Source: Brevibacillus ruminantium
GTDB lineage: Bacteria; Bacillota; Bacilli; Brevibacillales; Brevibacillaceae
Reading direction: 5' to 3'
Assembly: GCF_023746555.1 (NCBI RefSeq)
Contig: NZ_CP098755.1
Coordinates: 3,111,001 to 3,175,000 of the forward strand
DNA length: 64,000 nt
Part shown: positions 34,072 to 43,408 of the stretch, piece by piece
Layout: the number at the start of each line of letters is the position of its first letter
How positions within the stretch are numbered: position 1 is the stretch's first letter
The notes under the pieces: generated by a model
The model's database searches: none
Told to the model about the DNA's origin: nothing
Seen by the model: only the letters and a program-made list of their open reading frames with translations
Program-made: the position numbers and the translations under genes

Positions 34072-34812
34072 GATCGTTTGCAGGATTCTCTTTTCGAGTC
34101 GCGATACCTGTACCTGGGAAATGCCAAGTCGCTCTGCCACTTCTGATTGTGTCTGATCCTTGTAATAGCGCAAATAGACGATGAGCTGTTCTCTTTCGCT
34201 CAAGCGGCTGATCGCATCCTTCAAGGCAATTTTTTCAAACCACTTCCCCACACTCTCGTCTGCAATCTGGTCGATGAGTGTGATCGGATCGCCGTCATTT
34301 TCAAAGACAGTCTCATGAATCGACGAAGGGGCTCTGCTGGCCTCCTGGGCAAAGACGACTTCCTCCGGAGTGATTCCGACCGCTTCTGCCACTTCTGAAA
34401 TCGTCGGAGCCCGTCCAAACTGTTTGTACAGCTCATCCTTCGTTCTTCTTACCCGATTCGCTGTTTCCTTCAGCGAACGGCTTACCTTGACAGTGCCATC
34501 GTCCCGCAGGAAGCGCTGGATCTCACCGATGATCATCGGGACGGCGTACGTGGAGAACTTCACATCATAATTCAGGTCAAACTTGTCCACAGCTTTCAAT
34601 AGTCCGATGCAACCGATCTGAAACAGATCGTCGGCCTCGTAACCGCGGTTAATAAAACGCTGAACCACTGACCAGACCAACCGAATGTTGCTATTGACGA
34701 GCAACTCTCGGGCTTGTGTATCTCCACTCTGGCTCATTGCGATCAGTTCTTTCACTTGCTCATTGGTAAGAAACGGCTGACTGGCGTTTTTAATATCGGC
34801 ACCCATAGGCAC
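34051..34812 (-). CDS. sigF: Forespore-specific sigma factor SigF
   Basis: RNA polymerase sigma-70 family factor (253 residues) that starts forespore gene expression. Region 2 has IRLVWSVVQRF and FQIGCIGLLKAVDKFD, region 3 has RFLRDDGTVKVSRSLKE, region 4 HTH has QSEVAERLGISQVQVSRLEK. It is held by SpoIIAB. It follows spoIIAB after 5 bp. Confidence 0.97.
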   Translation of the reverse strand: MPMGADIKNASQPFLTNEQVKELIAMSQSGDTQARELLVNSNIRLVWSVVQRFINRGYEADDLFQIGCIGLLKAVDKFDLNYDVKFSTYAVPMIIGEIQRFLRDDGTVKVSRSLKETANRVRRTKDELYKQFGRAPTISEVAEAVGITPEEVVFAQEASRAPSSIHETVFENDGDPITLIDQIADESVGKWFEKIALKDAISRLSEREQLIVYLRYYKDQTQSEVAERLGISQVQVSRLEKRILQTIKDQIEH

Positions 34813-34817
34813 TGCTC

Positions 34818-35264
34818 CTAATTTTGTAATGCTTTGGCAAAAGAAAGGCGTTTTGTCAGTCGGACTTTCGTCCCTTTTCCGACACCCGTTGCCACTTCAA
34901 GTGAGTCCATGAAGTTTTCCATGATCGTAAAGCCCATCCCTGAGCGTTCCAGCTCCGGCTTGCTGGTGAACAGCGGCTGCATCGCCTGATCGACATCCTC
35001 GATTCCTTTTCCCTCGTCCTCCACTACCAGTTCCACGATGTTTTCTTCAATCTTGACCGTGATGTGTACGATCCCTTCCGGATTTTCATCGTAACCGTGA
35101 ATAATCGAATTCGTTACGGCTTCGGAAACAACCGTTTTAATCTCTTCCAGCTCATCAACCGAGACATCCAGTTGAGAGATGAAGGAAGCGACAGCCACCC
35201 GGGCAAACGCCTCATTTTGACTAAGCGCAGCAAACGAAACACTCATAAAATTGCGCTGTGCCAT
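34818..35264 (-). CDS. spoIIAB: Anti-sigma F factor and serine kinase SpoIIAB
   Basis: GHKL-fold protein of 148 residues that binds SigF in the predivisional cell and phosphorylates SpoIIAA. N box [12 protein letters not shown]1 motif DEGKGIED and G2 [10 protein letters not shown] are present. The start ATG follows GGGGGTGG. The gene lies 2 bp after spoIIAA. Confidence 0.97.
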   Translation of the reverse strand: MAQRNFMSVSFAALSQNEAFARVAVASFISQLDVSVDELEEIKTVVSEAVTNSIIHGYDENPEGIVHITVKIEENIVELVVEDEGKGIEDVDQAMQPLFTSKPELERSGMGFTIMENFMDSLEVATGVGKGTKVRLTKRLSFAKALQN

Positions 35265-35266
35265 CT

Positions 35267-35617
35267 CTACGCCACCCCCAAAATGTGAAGTGCTTCTGCT
35301 TCGTTTTCACGAAACTTGATCACTTTAAACAAGCCAGACATCTCGAAGATCCGGTAGATCGTCGGGTTAATGGAACAGACGACCATTTCTCCGGAGCGTG
35401 CTGAAATCTGCTTGTAGCGCCCGAGGATCACTCCGATTCCGGAGCTGTCCATAAAAGCCAGATCGGCCAGGCTGAGCACAATATGACGGATGGATGATTG
35501 GCGCAGCAAATCATCTACTTTTCCCCTCAATTCCTCTGCAGTGTGATGGTCAAGCTCACCCTGCAGGCGGACAACCAAAACATCCTGTTTGGTTTCCATA
35601 CTGATGCGTAAACTCAT
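35267..35617 (-). CDS. spoIIAA: Anti-anti-sigma factor SpoIIAA
   Basis: STAS-domain protein of 116 residues. The phosphorylation site is S58 in FMDSSGIGV, the same residue number as in B. subtilis. In its dephosphorylated form it frees SigF from SpoIIAB in the forespore. AGGAG lies upstream of the ATG. Confidence 0.96.
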   Translation of the reverse strand: MSLRISMETKQDVLVVRLQGELDHHTAEELRGKVDDLLRQSSIRHIVLSLADLAFMDSSGIGVILGRYKQISARSGEMVVCSINPTIYRIFEMSGLFKVIKFRENEAEALHILGVA

Positions 35618-35656
35618 GGCTGAAACACTCCTTCATCCCGTAGTCTTCTCTCTCTT

Positions 35657-35680
35657 CTTCTCTCTTCAATCCATTTCCTG
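35657..35680 (-). promoter_or_regulatory. Probable sigma-H promoter of spoIIA
   Basis: On the minus strand CAGGAAAT (35680-35673) resembles the sigma-H -35 (RnAGGAWWW), and after 12 bp GAAG (35660-35657) resembles the -10 core GAAT. It lies 40 bp before spoIIAA, where the B. subtilis operon has its sigma-H promoter. Confidence 0.45.
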
Positions 35681-35764
35681 CCAGTCGACAAAAGAACAAA
35701 AAAATCGAGCGGCCACATGATACAATTCGAGGCAACCCGATTCTTTTCGCGTTCTAGCTGTGTG

Positions 35765-36952
35765 TCAATACTGGATAAATACGTTTCTCGTTGTCCGCTT
35801 GAGAATCTCCCACATGCCTGCCCTGTCAATCGTTTGCTCGGGGTAAAGATTGACCCGGTTTACTTCCTTGCCATCCTTTGTCCGAATAAAGATATGTCCG
35901 ACGACCTGCTCTTTATTAAGTGGGGCATCCACCCTCGACTGCAAAACCACTTCCCGTTCAAATTGTTCCGCTGACTCTCCGCGCTTCATCAGCAGGCTGA
36001 CAGAGTGAGGGGTCACCGCTTTGACAGAAGGCAGTTTTCCCTTGTCTACCGTCAGTTCTTGGACGATCTCCCCTTTCTTGTAGAGCGGAGCCACCTGGTA
36101 ATGGGCAAATGCGTAGTTAAAGAGCGTCGATACTTCCGCATTTCTCGTTTTCGTATCGGGCTCACCCATCACAACGGCAATCACCCTCATGTTGTTTCGT
36201 TTGGCGGTTGCGGTCAAACAATACTTGGCCTCACTTGTATACCCTGTCTTTAATCCGTCTACCCCTTCGTAAAAGCGGACAAGGCGATTGGTGTTGACCA
36301 GCCAGAAGGGATTGGAGCTTTCTTTCCGCAAATAATCCTGGTAGATACCCGTATATTTGGTGATTTGTTCATGCTTTAAAAGTTCGCGGGACATAATGGC
36401 AATATCCATGGCGGAAGCGACATGTCCCGGAGCAGGCAAGCCGTTTGAGTTGACAAAATGAGTATGTTTCATCCCAAGCTCCTTGGCCCGTTCGTTCATC
36501 TTGGCCACAAACGCTTCTTCTGTCCCTGCAAGATGTTCTGCCATGGCGACGGACGCATCATTACCCGAGGCGATCGCGATTCCTTTGATCATCTCCTCTA
36601 CCGTCATTTCTTCACCGGGCTGGAGAAAAATCTGGGAGCCGCCCATGGATGCAGCCCGTTCGCTCGTGCGGACTTTATCTGTTAAATTGATTTCTCCGCG
36701 GTCCAGGGCTTCCATGATGAGCAACATCGTCATCACTTTGGTAATACTGGCAGGAGGCAGCTTCTCGTTCGCATTTTTTTCAAATAAGACAGTCCCCGTA
36801 TCCGCTTCCATCAGTATCGCGGAGGTTGCTCGCGGTGCAAAGTTCATCTGCCCTTCTTTGGCAGGCGTTTTCTCCTTTGCCGCTACCGATAACGGAGAAA
36901 AGAACGCAACGCATAAGATGAAGCATAAGCTCAGATACAGACTTCTTTTCAT
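35765..36952 (-). CDS. dacF: D-alanyl-D-alanine carboxypeptidase DacF
   Basis: Forespore-side penicillin-binding protein that trims cortex peptides. Signal peptide (about 1-25, ending SVAAKE), peptidase S11 domain with SITK, SGN and KTG motifs (S69 ITK72; SGN near 128; KTG near 235), PBP5-type C-terminal domain and a terminal amphipathic helix. 395 residues. As in B. subtilis it precedes spoIIAA; the 147-bp gap holds the sigma-H promoter and an imperfect hairpin with a long T run (plus-strand 35696-35705). Confidence 0.93.
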   Translation of the reverse strand: MKRSLYLSLCFILCVAFFSPLSVAAKEKTPAKEGQMNFAPRATSAILMEADTGTVLFEKNANEKLPPASITKVMTMLLIMEALDRGEINLTDKVRTSERAASMGGSQIFLQPGEEMTVEEMIKGIAIASGNDASVAMAEHLAGTEEAFVAKMNERAKELGMKHTHFVNSNGLPAPGHVASAMDIAIMSRELLKHEQITKYTGIYQDYLRKESSNPFWLVNTNRLVRFYEGVDGLKTGYTSEAKYCLTATAKRNNMRVIAVVMGEPDTKTRNAEVSTLFNYAFAHYQVAPLYKKGEIVQELTVDKGKLPSVKAVTPHSVSLLMKRGESAEQFEREVVLQSRVDAPLNKEQVVGHIFIRTKDGKEVNRVNLYPEQTIDRAGMWEILKRTTRNVFIQY

Positions 36953-36980
36953 AGCAAACTCTTCCCTCCATTCATGTTCC

Positions 36981-37011
36981 TATTCTCACCATTCGCTCAG
37001 GAAAATATTCA
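36981..37011 (-). promoter_or_regulatory. Sigma-F/sigma-G promoter of dacF
   Basis: On the minus strand TGAATA (37011-37006), then a 15-bp spacer and GGTGAGAATA (36990-36981), which fits the sigma-F -10 consensus GGnrAnAnTw at every position. The -35 fits sigma-G. In B. subtilis dacF is read by both. Confidence 0.7.
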
Positions 37012-37032
37012 CAATCATTTCTTCACGCAAAA

Positions 37033-37064
37033 AGACTCCCCTCTGTACATCAAAAGGGAGTCTT
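37033..37064. terminator. Bidirectional-looking terminator between mcp and dacF
   Basis: AGACTCCC (37033-37040) and GGGAGTCT (37056-37063); on the minus strand TTTTT follows, ending the chemoreceptor transcript before the dacF promoter. Confidence 0.88.
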
Positions 37065-37074
37065 CCAATTTGGA

Positions 37075-39141
37075 TTAAATCACAAATTTCCTGACATTCT
37101 CAGCTAATTCATCGGCCAACAGCTTCAATTCTTCTACATTTTCACTGATCCGTGCGATAGAATGCAACTGTTCATCTACCGTCGAAACGACGCCGCCCAG
37201 GGACTGGTTAATCTCATCAGAGACGAGAGAGAGACGCTGCATGGAACTGGTGACCACTTGATTGCCGGCGGCCATTTCTTCCGAAGCAGCCGACATCGCT
37301 TCGCTCTGCTCGGCGGCGGACTGAATATCGGAGACAATATGATGAAAAGCCGTGCCTACCGTTTCCACAGACTGAAGACCAGAGGTGACCATCGTCACGA
37401 TCTCATCCATGTGTTTGCTCATGTCCATCGCTTCATCATTGATTGAATGAGCTATAGCGGCGATGCGCTCAGAGAAGGTGCTGCTTTCTTCGGCCAGCTT
37501 TCTGACTTCGCTGGCGACGACGGAAAAGCCTCTGCCTGCATCCCCCGCTCGCGCTGCTTCAATCGCGGCATTCAACGCAAGCAGATTGGTTTGCGACGCA
37601 ATGCTGCTGATCATCTCCACAATGCTGGTAATCTGTCTGGCACGGTCTCGCAAACCATGCATCTGTTCGGCTGTACGCCCCACTTCCCCGCTTGCCTGGC
37701 GTACGGTTGAAATGACGTTCTCAACCAGTTTCATACCATCTTGCGCGCGTTCAAAGGTACGAGAAGTCGCACGTGTGGTCGATTCGGCAGCAATGGCAAC
37801 CTGCTCGACACCCTGGGAGATTTCTGAAACGGTCGTAGCCGCAGAAAGAACCTCTTTCGTTTGTTGGGACACTCGCTCAGAAATCATTGAGATATTTTCC
37901 GTAATGGCATGGATCGATCCGGTGTTTTGTTGGGCCGATACATTCAATTCCTCTGCCGCCGAATTCAATCGGTTGGCCTGGCTTTGTACCAGAGACACAA
38001 GCTTTCTCAGTTCGCCAGCCATGTCGTTCATCTTCTGGCCCACCAAGGCAAGCTCGTCATTTCCTCTCACTTGCACTTGTACATCAAAGCGCCCGGAACC
38101 GATTTTTTCCATATCCTGCGCAATAGCCAGAAGGGAGCGGCGAATCTTTTTAGCAAACCACCATATCGAAAGAGCTGCCAGAACAAGTATCGGTAGACTG
38201 ATGAGCGCAAAAGAGATGCCCATGCCATTTAAGGCCCCGTAAACTTCAGACGAGGCTGTCGTCAGCACGAGGCTCCATCCCAAAGCGGAAATCGGGGCCA
38301 AGGCTGCAAACGAATTTACGCCATCTGCTTTGTACTGGAGACTGTTGCTCTCTTGGCTTTGTACCATTTCCAGCAAATCTGCGTAGTCCGGATTCCCCGC
38401 CAGGGAGAGCTTATTGTTGTTGGCCGGATCTTTATGGGCAGTAACCAAGCCATCCTTCCTGACCACGAACGCATACCCATTTTGCATGAACGGAATTTCT
38501 TCCGCCTTTTTAATAATGGGATCAAGCTGGAATCCTACTACAAGCAGACGAGAGGTGTCCTGATTCTTTTCTCCGATCGGCGAAGCCAGATAGAGAAAGC
38601 TCTTCTCTGTTCCAAGCTCCACTTCTTCATCGGAGAAAACCGGTCCCGCTGTTGCTAGTGCTTGTTGCATGTACTGCTTTTGCTTAAAATCGATTTCATT
38701 TTTTCCGGTCAAAGAAAAAACAGACTTGCCAGTTGTCGAATCGACGAGATAGATCTTGGATACCTCTTTGTGAGCTTGACGCAAGAGCCGGAACTGTTCC
38801 ATGATCAACGGTTCGAGATCAGTCGTCATGACTCGTTTGGAAGCTGTCTCCAATGATGATTTCTTCAGGTTATCAATCCAGTCCTCCATACTGTCAGCAT
38901 ATTGTTCAGCCAACATTCTGGCCTGGTTGGAGGTGATCGTAATCAATGTGTTCTTTGAAAAGGAAAGAGCTATGTATTGCAAAGCGCCAATAATGACAAT
39001 AACGAGAATAATACCAAAGGTAATCATTTTTTTAGCCATCGAGCCTTGAAGACTTCTCGGAACGAAATCTACGGTGCCAGACAGCTTATTCGAAAGCGTT
39101 TTCTCTTTTTGGCGAAGTTGAGGCAATCGGATTTTCTTCAT
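37075..39141 (-). CDS. Methyl-accepting chemotaxis protein with dCACHE domain
   Basis: Transmembrane chemoreceptor of 688 residues (ATG 39141 behind AAGGGGG). Helix 1 at about 40-60, a double-Cache-like extracytoplasmic domain (about 60-300, with FSLTGKNEIDFKQKQYMQQA and YAFVVRKDGLVTAHKDP), helix 2 at about 305-325, HAMP, and a cytoplasmic signalling domain with the conserved tip SSIASQTNLLALNAAIEAAR. No methylesterase or other chemotaxis gene is near. The N-terminus before helix 1 is a basic, cytosolic stretch of about 38 residues, longer than usual. The leader contains a terminator-like hairpin. Confidence 0.92.
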   Translation of the reverse strand: MKKIRLPQLRQKEKTLSNKLSGTVDFVPRSLQGSMAKKMITFGIILVIVIIGALQYIALSFSKNTLITITSNQARMLAEQYADSMEDWIDNLKKSSLETASKRVMTTDLEPLIMEQFRLLRQAHKEVSKIYLVDSTTGKSVFSLTGKNEIDFKQKQYMQQALATAGPVFSDEEVELGTEKSFLYLASPIGEKNQDTSRLLVVGFQLDPIIKKAEEIPFMQNGYAFVVRKDGLVTAHKDPANNNKLSLAGNPDYADLLEMVQSQESNSLQYKADGVNSFAALAPISALGWSLVLTTASSEVYGALNGMGISFALISLPILVLAALSIWWFAKKIRRSLLAIAQDMEKIGSGRFDVQVQVRGNDELALVGQKMNDMAGELRKLVSLVQSQANRLNSAAEELNVSAQQNTGSIHAITENISMISERVSQQTKEVLSAATTVSEISQGVEQVAIAAESTTRATSRTFERAQDGMKLVENVISTVRQASGEVGRTAEQMHGLRDRARQITSIVEMISSIASQTNLLALNAAIEAARAGDAGRGFSVVASEVRKLAEESSTFSERIAAIAHSINDEAMDMSKHMDEIVTMVTSGLQSVETVGTAFHHIVSDIQSAAEQSEAMSAASEEMAAGNQVVTSSMQRLSLVSDEINQSLGGVVSTVDEQLHSIARISENVEELKLLADELAENVRKFVI

Positions 39142-39186
39142 GGGAACTACCCCCTTCTCTCTTTTTCGGTCCGATATAAGCCAGAT

Positions 39187-39240
39187 AAATAAAAGCCTCC
39201 ACAAACTACAGGGATCAGAAACCCATCCATTCGCGGAGGC
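39187..39240 (-). promoter_or_regulatory. Terminator-like hairpin in the chemoreceptor leader
   Basis: GCCTCC (39195-39200) pairs with GGAGGC (39235-39240) around a 34-nt loop, and on the minus strand CTTTTATTT follows. It lies 50 bp before the mcp start and after the opp terminator, so it may be a second opp terminator or an attenuator of mcp. I could not match it to a known riboswitch class. Confidence 0.45.
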
Positions 39241-39260
39241 CAACATATTTCGATGAGGGA

Positions 39261-39297
39261 AAGACAGGATTCCCCACGTACAGGAAATCCTGTCCTT
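39261..39297 (-). terminator. Terminator of the opp operon
   Basis: AAGACAGGATT (39261-39271) and AATCCTGTCCTT (39286-39297), 10-bp stem; on the minus strand it reads GACAGGATT...AATCCTGTCTTT. Confidence 0.8.
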
Positions 39298-39303
39298 TTA
39301 TTC

Positions 39304-40263
39304 TTAGTTGTACAAATGGCAAGCAGCGAAGTGGCCAGGCTCTATTTCTTTCCAAACAGGCTCAGCGGCCGCACACTCCGGCATAGCTTTCGGGCAACGC
39401 GTGCGGAAGTGGCATCCACTTGGTGGATTCATCGGGCTTGGAACATCCCCTTGCAAAACAATACGCTCACGCTTGCGCTCTACTTCTGGGTCCGGAATCG
39501 GAATCGCAGACAGAAGCGCTTGTGTATACGGATGAAGCGGTTTTTCGTAGAGTTTATCGCTGTCTGCGAGCTCAACCATTTTTCCAAGATACATGACAGC
39601 CACACGGTCAGAGATGTATTTCACCATCGACAAATCGTGGGCAATGAACATATAGGTCAGACCCATTTTCTCCTGCAACTGCTCCAGCAGGTTTACCACT
39701 TGCGCTTGTACCGATACGTCAAGTGCAGAGATCGGCTCGTCGCAAACGATGAATTTAGGCTCTACAGCCAGCGCACGGGCAATCCCGATCCGCTGACGTT
39801 GGCCGCCAGAGAATTCGTGAGGGAAACGGTTCATATGCTCTGGGTTCAGGCTGACCAGGGACAGAAGCTCCTGAATGCGCTCCTTGCGCTTTTGGCCAGT
39901 CGCCAGATTATGGATATCAAGAGCTTCTCCGATAATATCCCCGACCGTCATCCGTGGATTGAGCGATGCGTACGGGTCTTGGAAAATCATCTGCATATTT
40001 CGGCGCATCGCCTTCATTTCCTGTGTGTTCAGGTTCATAATGCTTTTGCCTTCAAACAGGACGTCTCCTCCTGTCGCATCATAGAGACGGAGCAGCGTAC
40101 GGCCGGCCGTAGACTTTCCGCACCCTGATTCACCTACGACCCCAAGGGTTTCCCCGCGCTTGATCTCGAAGGAGATATCATTAACCGCTTTTAACGTATT
40201 ATCGCCAACTTTGAAGAATTTTTTTAGATTACGGACTTCTAACAATGTTTCACGATTATCCAC
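39304..40263 (-). CDS. oppF: Oligopeptide ABC transporter ATP-binding protein OppF
   Basis: One of two ATPase subunits on the cytoplasmic face of the peptide importer. Walker [10 protein letters not shown], signature SGGQRQR, Walker B FIVCDEP, switch histidine in YMFIAHDLS, and the C-terminal oligopeptide-transporter extension with clustered cysteines ([15 protein letters not shown]) that binds an iron-sulphur cluster in homologues. 319 residues, last gene of oppABCDF. Confidence 0.94.
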   Translation of the reverse strand: MDNRETLLEVRNLKKFFKVGDNTLKAVNDISFEIKRGETLGVVGESGCGKSTAGRTLLRLYDATGGDVLFEGKSIMNLNTQEMKAMRRNMQMIFQDPYASLNPRMTVGDIIGEALDIHNLATGQKRKERIQELLSLVSLNPEHMNRFPHEFSGGQRQRIGIARALAVEPKFIVCDEPISALDVSVQAQVVNLLEQLQEKMGLTYMFIAHDLSMVKYISDRVAVMYLGKMVELADSDKLYEKPLHPYTQALLSAIPIPDPEVERKRERIVLQGDVPSPMNPPSGCHFRTRCPKAMPECAAAEPVWKEIEPGHFAACHLYN

Positions 40264-40278
40264 TTGTTTCCCTCCTCC

Positions 40279-41277
40279 TTACGATCCTGCACGATTCTGA
40301 GCCAGGGGATGTTGGAGCCAGCAAGCTGCACGTTGAGACTGGCTAACATCATTCAACTCGGGATCGAACTCTTGGCACACACGCATCGCCGATTCACAAC
40401 GTGCAGTGAACCCGCAGCCAACTGGTGGACGAAGCAAATCCGGCGGCGTACCAAAGATCGGAGTCAGCGGTTCATCACGGTTCAAGTCAAGACGCGGTAC
40501 AGAGCGCAGCAAGCCTTTTGTGTACGGATGCTGCGGATTGTAAAAGATATCGTCAACGGTACCTGTTTCGATTACTTTTCCGGCGTACATAACGATGACG
40601 CGATCGCACATCTCGGCAACAACACCCAGATCGTGCGTAATCAGAATAATCGAAGTACCTGTCTTTTTCTGAAGGTCCTTCATTAGATCCAGAATTTGCG
40701 CCTGAATCGTCACGTCCAATGCAGTCGTTGGCTCGTCAGCGATCAAAAGCTGCGGAGAGCATGCCAAGGCGATCGCGATCATCGCGCGTTGACGCATCCC
40801 TCCAGAGAATTCGTGCGGATATTGATCCACACGTTTCTCCGGTTGGGGAATCCCTACCAGCGTGAGCAAATCAATTGCCCGTTTGCGCGCATCGCCGCGA
40901 GACAATTTTTGGTGTTTGATCAATCCCTCCATGATCTGGTTTCCGATCGTGAGGGTAGGGTTGAGAGAAGTCATCGGGTCTTGGAAGATCATTCCAATAT
41001 CTTTTCCACGAATGGCTTCCATTTCCTTGCTGGATTTATGAACAAGATTTTCTCCATTGAAGAGAATCTCACCTTTTTTAATTTCACCTGGCGGCATCGG
41101 AATCAGTTTCATCAATGTTTGAGCGGTTACAGATTTCCCGCAGCCAGACTCCCCTACGATGGCAACTGCTTCACCGCGATTGACGTGAAAATTTACACCG
41201 CGTACCGCTTTGACTTCTCCCGCATAGGTGTGGAAGGAGACGTGCAGGTCTTTTACATCAAGAATGCGTTCATTCAT
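40279..41277 (-). CDS. oppD: Oligopeptide ABC transporter ATP-binding protein OppD
   Basis: ATPase subunit of 332 residues with Walker [10 protein letters not shown], signature SGGMRQR, Walker B LLIADEPT and ILITHDLG. The C-terminal extension has PPVGCGFTARCESAMRVC, the same cysteine cluster as OppF. 15 bp before oppF. Confidence 0.94.
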   Translation of the reverse strand: MNERILDVKDLHVSFHTYAGEVKAVRGVNFHVNRGEAVAIVGESGCGKSVTAQTLMKLIPMPPGEIKKGEILFNGENLVHKSSKEMEAIRGKDIGMIFQDPMTSLNPTLTIGNQIMEGLIKHQKLSRGDARKRAIDLLTLVGIPQPEKRVDQYPHEFSGGMRQRAMIAIALACSPQLLIADEPTTALDVTIQAQILDLMKDLQKKTGTSIILITHDLGVVAEMCDRVIVMYAGKVIETGTVDDIFYNPQHPYTKGLLRSVPRLDLNRDEPLTPIFGTPPDLLRPPVGCGFTARCESAMRVCQEFDPELNDVSQSQRAACWLQHPLAQNRAGS

Positions 41278-41291
41278 CTCTGTAATCCCTC

Positions 41292-42206
41292 CTATTTCCG
41301 CAAGCGTGGGTCTACTGCGTCACGCAGACCGTCACCGAGCAAGTTAAAAGCCAACATCGTAACGGAGATAAACAACGCCGGGAACATCAAGCGCCATGGA
41401 TAGTACTTCATCGCAGACAAGCCTTCATTGGACATCGTCCCCCACGATGCAACCGGAGCAGATACCCCCAAACCGATAAAGGAAAGGAAGGACTCCGCAA
41501 AGATTGCAGACGGCACTGTCAAGCTCAGCGTAACGATAATCGGGCCCAGAGTGTTCGGAATCAGGTGTTTGAAAATCAGACGTCTGCTATCGGCACCCAG
41601 AGAGCGAGCTGCCAGTACAAATTCCTGTGACTTTAGTTGCAGAATCTGCCCGCGTACGATCCTCGCCATCCCGATCCATCCGGTTATCGTTAAGGCGATA
41701 ATAATCGTCCCGACACCAGGCTCTAGCACAACCATGAGCAAAATGACGACTAGCAAATAGGGAATCGCATACAAAATATCGGCAACGCGCATCATGAACT
41801 CATCTATTTTACCACCGTAGAAGCCGGCGAGGCCTCCCCAAATCACACCAATAATCAGGTCGATAAAGGCTGCGGCAAAACCAACTTCCAACGAAATACG
41901 CGCACCATACCAAACGCGGACGAATACATCGCGTCCCAGGTCATCCGTACCAAACCAATGTTCAGCAGAAGGTTTCTTGTTCTTTCCAGCAAGATCTGTC
42001 GTAAAATAATCATTGGAGCTAAGCATCGGTATGAAAATCGCACAAGCGACTAAAACCAGGATAAACACCAGGGAGAACATGGCCACCTTATTCATTTTCA
42101 GGCGGCGCCATACATCCGCCCAAAAGGAAAGGCTTGGGCGCTTGATGCTCTCTGCCTGTCTCAGGTCTACAGCAATCGGCTCAAAATGCTCTTTTGTCAG
42201 TTGCAT
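41292..42206 (-). CDS. oppC: Oligopeptide ABC transporter permease OppC
   Basis: Inner-membrane permease of 304 residues with a cytosolic N-terminus, five or six membrane helices, the binding-protein-dependent permease loop (EAARSLGADSRRLIFKHLIPN, read here from AARSLGADSRRLIFKHLIPN) and an N-terminal OppC domain (about 25-75). Short gaps on both sides (6 and 14 bp). Confidence 0.95.
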   Translation of the reverse strand: MQLTKEHFEPIAVDLRQAESIKRPSLSFWADVWRRLKMNKVAMFSLVFILVLVACAIFIPMLSSNDYFTTDLAGKNKKPSAEHWFGTDDLGRDVFVRVWYGARISLEVGFAAAFIDLIIGVIWGGLAGFYGGKIDEFMMRVADILYAIPYLLVVILLMVVLEPGVGTIIIALTITGWIGMARIVRGQILQLKSQEFVLAARSLGADSRRLIFKHLIPNTLGPIIVTLSLTVPSAIFAESFLSFIGLGVSAPVASWGTMSNEGLSAMKYYPWRLMFPALFISVTMLAFNLLGDGLRDAVDPRLRK

Positions 42207-42212
42207 GTCATC

Positions 42213-43145
42213 TTACTCCTTTCCTGTATCACTTAACTTGATCCGCGGGTCAACCAGCGTGTAGGCAATATCCACAAGAAGGATGCTCACAACCAGAATA
42301 ATCGAGTAGAAAACCGTGGTCCCCATAATTACGGTGTAGTCGCGGTTACCAATAGAGAGAACGAACTCGCGTCCCAGACCAGGGATACCGAAGATTCTTT
42401 CGATTACGAAAGCACCGGTCAGAATATTGGCCAGAAGTGGTCCCAAATAAGTAATAACAGGCAGCAGAGCGTTACGGATTGCATGTTTTACGGTAATGGT
42501 AAATGTATTTAAACCTTTGGCTTTAGCTGTTTTGATGTAGTCTTGACCCAAAACCTCCAGCATGTTGGAGCGCGTCAGACGTGCGATAAATGCGATCGGC
42601 ATCGCAGCCAAGGCCAAGGAAGGCAGTACGGTGTATTGAAATCCTTCCCACTTCGCAATGGGAAATAATCCCCACTTGATCGCAAAGAAATATTGTAAAA
42701 ATGATGCCAAAATAAAACCGGGGACGGATAGTCCTATGACTGCGACTAACATCGCTGTGTAGTCTTGCCATTTATTATGCTTGAGTGCCGCGATGACCCC
42801 CAGAATGATGCCGCCGAAGACCGCAATCAACAGGGCTTGCGCTCCCAAATGGGCGGATACAGGGAACCCGCGATTGATCATGTCATTAACAGTAGAGGAT
42901 TTTTCTGCGAACGAAGGTCCCAGATCCCACGTAATGACACCTTTCAAATAATCGAGATACTGCTCATGCAACGGAAGATTCAATTTGTATTTGGCTTCCA
43001 AAGCAGCTCGAATTTCATCGGGCACATTTTTTTCAGAAGTAAATGGACCGCCGGGCACCGCTTTCATAATGAAGAAGGTGGCCGTTACGATCAAGAAAAG
43101 CGAGATAATCATAAAAACGATACGCTTACCTAGATAACGGATCAA
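42213..43145 (-). CDS. oppB: Oligopeptide ABC transporter permease OppB
   Basis: Inner-membrane permease of 310 residues, six helices, with the coupling loop [20 protein letters not shown] typical of this family. The N-terminus [17 protein letters not shown] is a first membrane helix. It lies 263 bp after oppA, with a strong hairpin in the gap. Confidence 0.95.
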   Translation of the reverse strand: MIRYLGKRIVFMIISLFLIVTATFFIMKAVPGGPFTSEKNVPDEIRAALEAKYKLNLPLHEQYLDYLKGVITWDLGPSFAEKSSTVNDMINRGFPVSAHLGAQALLIAVFGGIILGVIAALKHNKWQDYTAMLVAVIGLSVPGFILASFLQYFFAIKWGLFPIAKWEGFQYTVLPSLALAAMPIAFIARLTRSNMLEVLGQDYIKTAKAKGLNTFTITVKHAIRNALLPVITYLGPLLANILTGAFVIERIFGIPGLGREFVLSIGNRDYTVIMGTTVFYSIILVVSILLVDIAYTLVDPRIKLSDTGKE

Positions 43146-43334
43146 CTAACTTACCCCCTTGCAGTTTTTTTTGCTTTCACGTCCCATCTTTACACTGCTC
43201 CCTGCAGATCAGTGCAAAAATCGACTGTGTAAATTCCCCATGTTCGAATCTCTTGCGGCTTTGTCTTGCTCTCTCTCTTTTTCTAGTGTGCTGGCTTTTC
43301 GCCATTTCATTGTTATATCGGAACGGTCGGCATA

Positions 43335-43369
43335 AGATAAGGTATATGGTTCGTCCATATACCTTATCT
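43335..43369. other. Intercistronic hairpin between oppA and oppB
   Basis: AGATAAGGTATATGG (43335-43349) and CCATATACCTTATCT (43355-43369): a perfect 15-bp stem with a 5-nt loop and no T tail. Probably stabilises the oppA mRNA 3' end or lowers read-through, giving more binding protein than membrane subunits. The remainder of the 263-bp gap holds no gene. Confidence 0.75.
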
Positions 43370-43408
43370 CTGCAAACCGATTTCCTTTGTGCTTTGCGGA
43401 TAACAGAA

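Noticed and set aside
37075-37100. Chemotaxis operon including the receptor
   Set aside because: No cheA, cheW, cheR or cheB gene is present in the surrounding sequence; the receptor is an orphan.
39253-40128. 291-codon plus-strand frame opposite oppF
   Set aside because: OppF motifs are complete on the minus strand; the other frame is a shadow.
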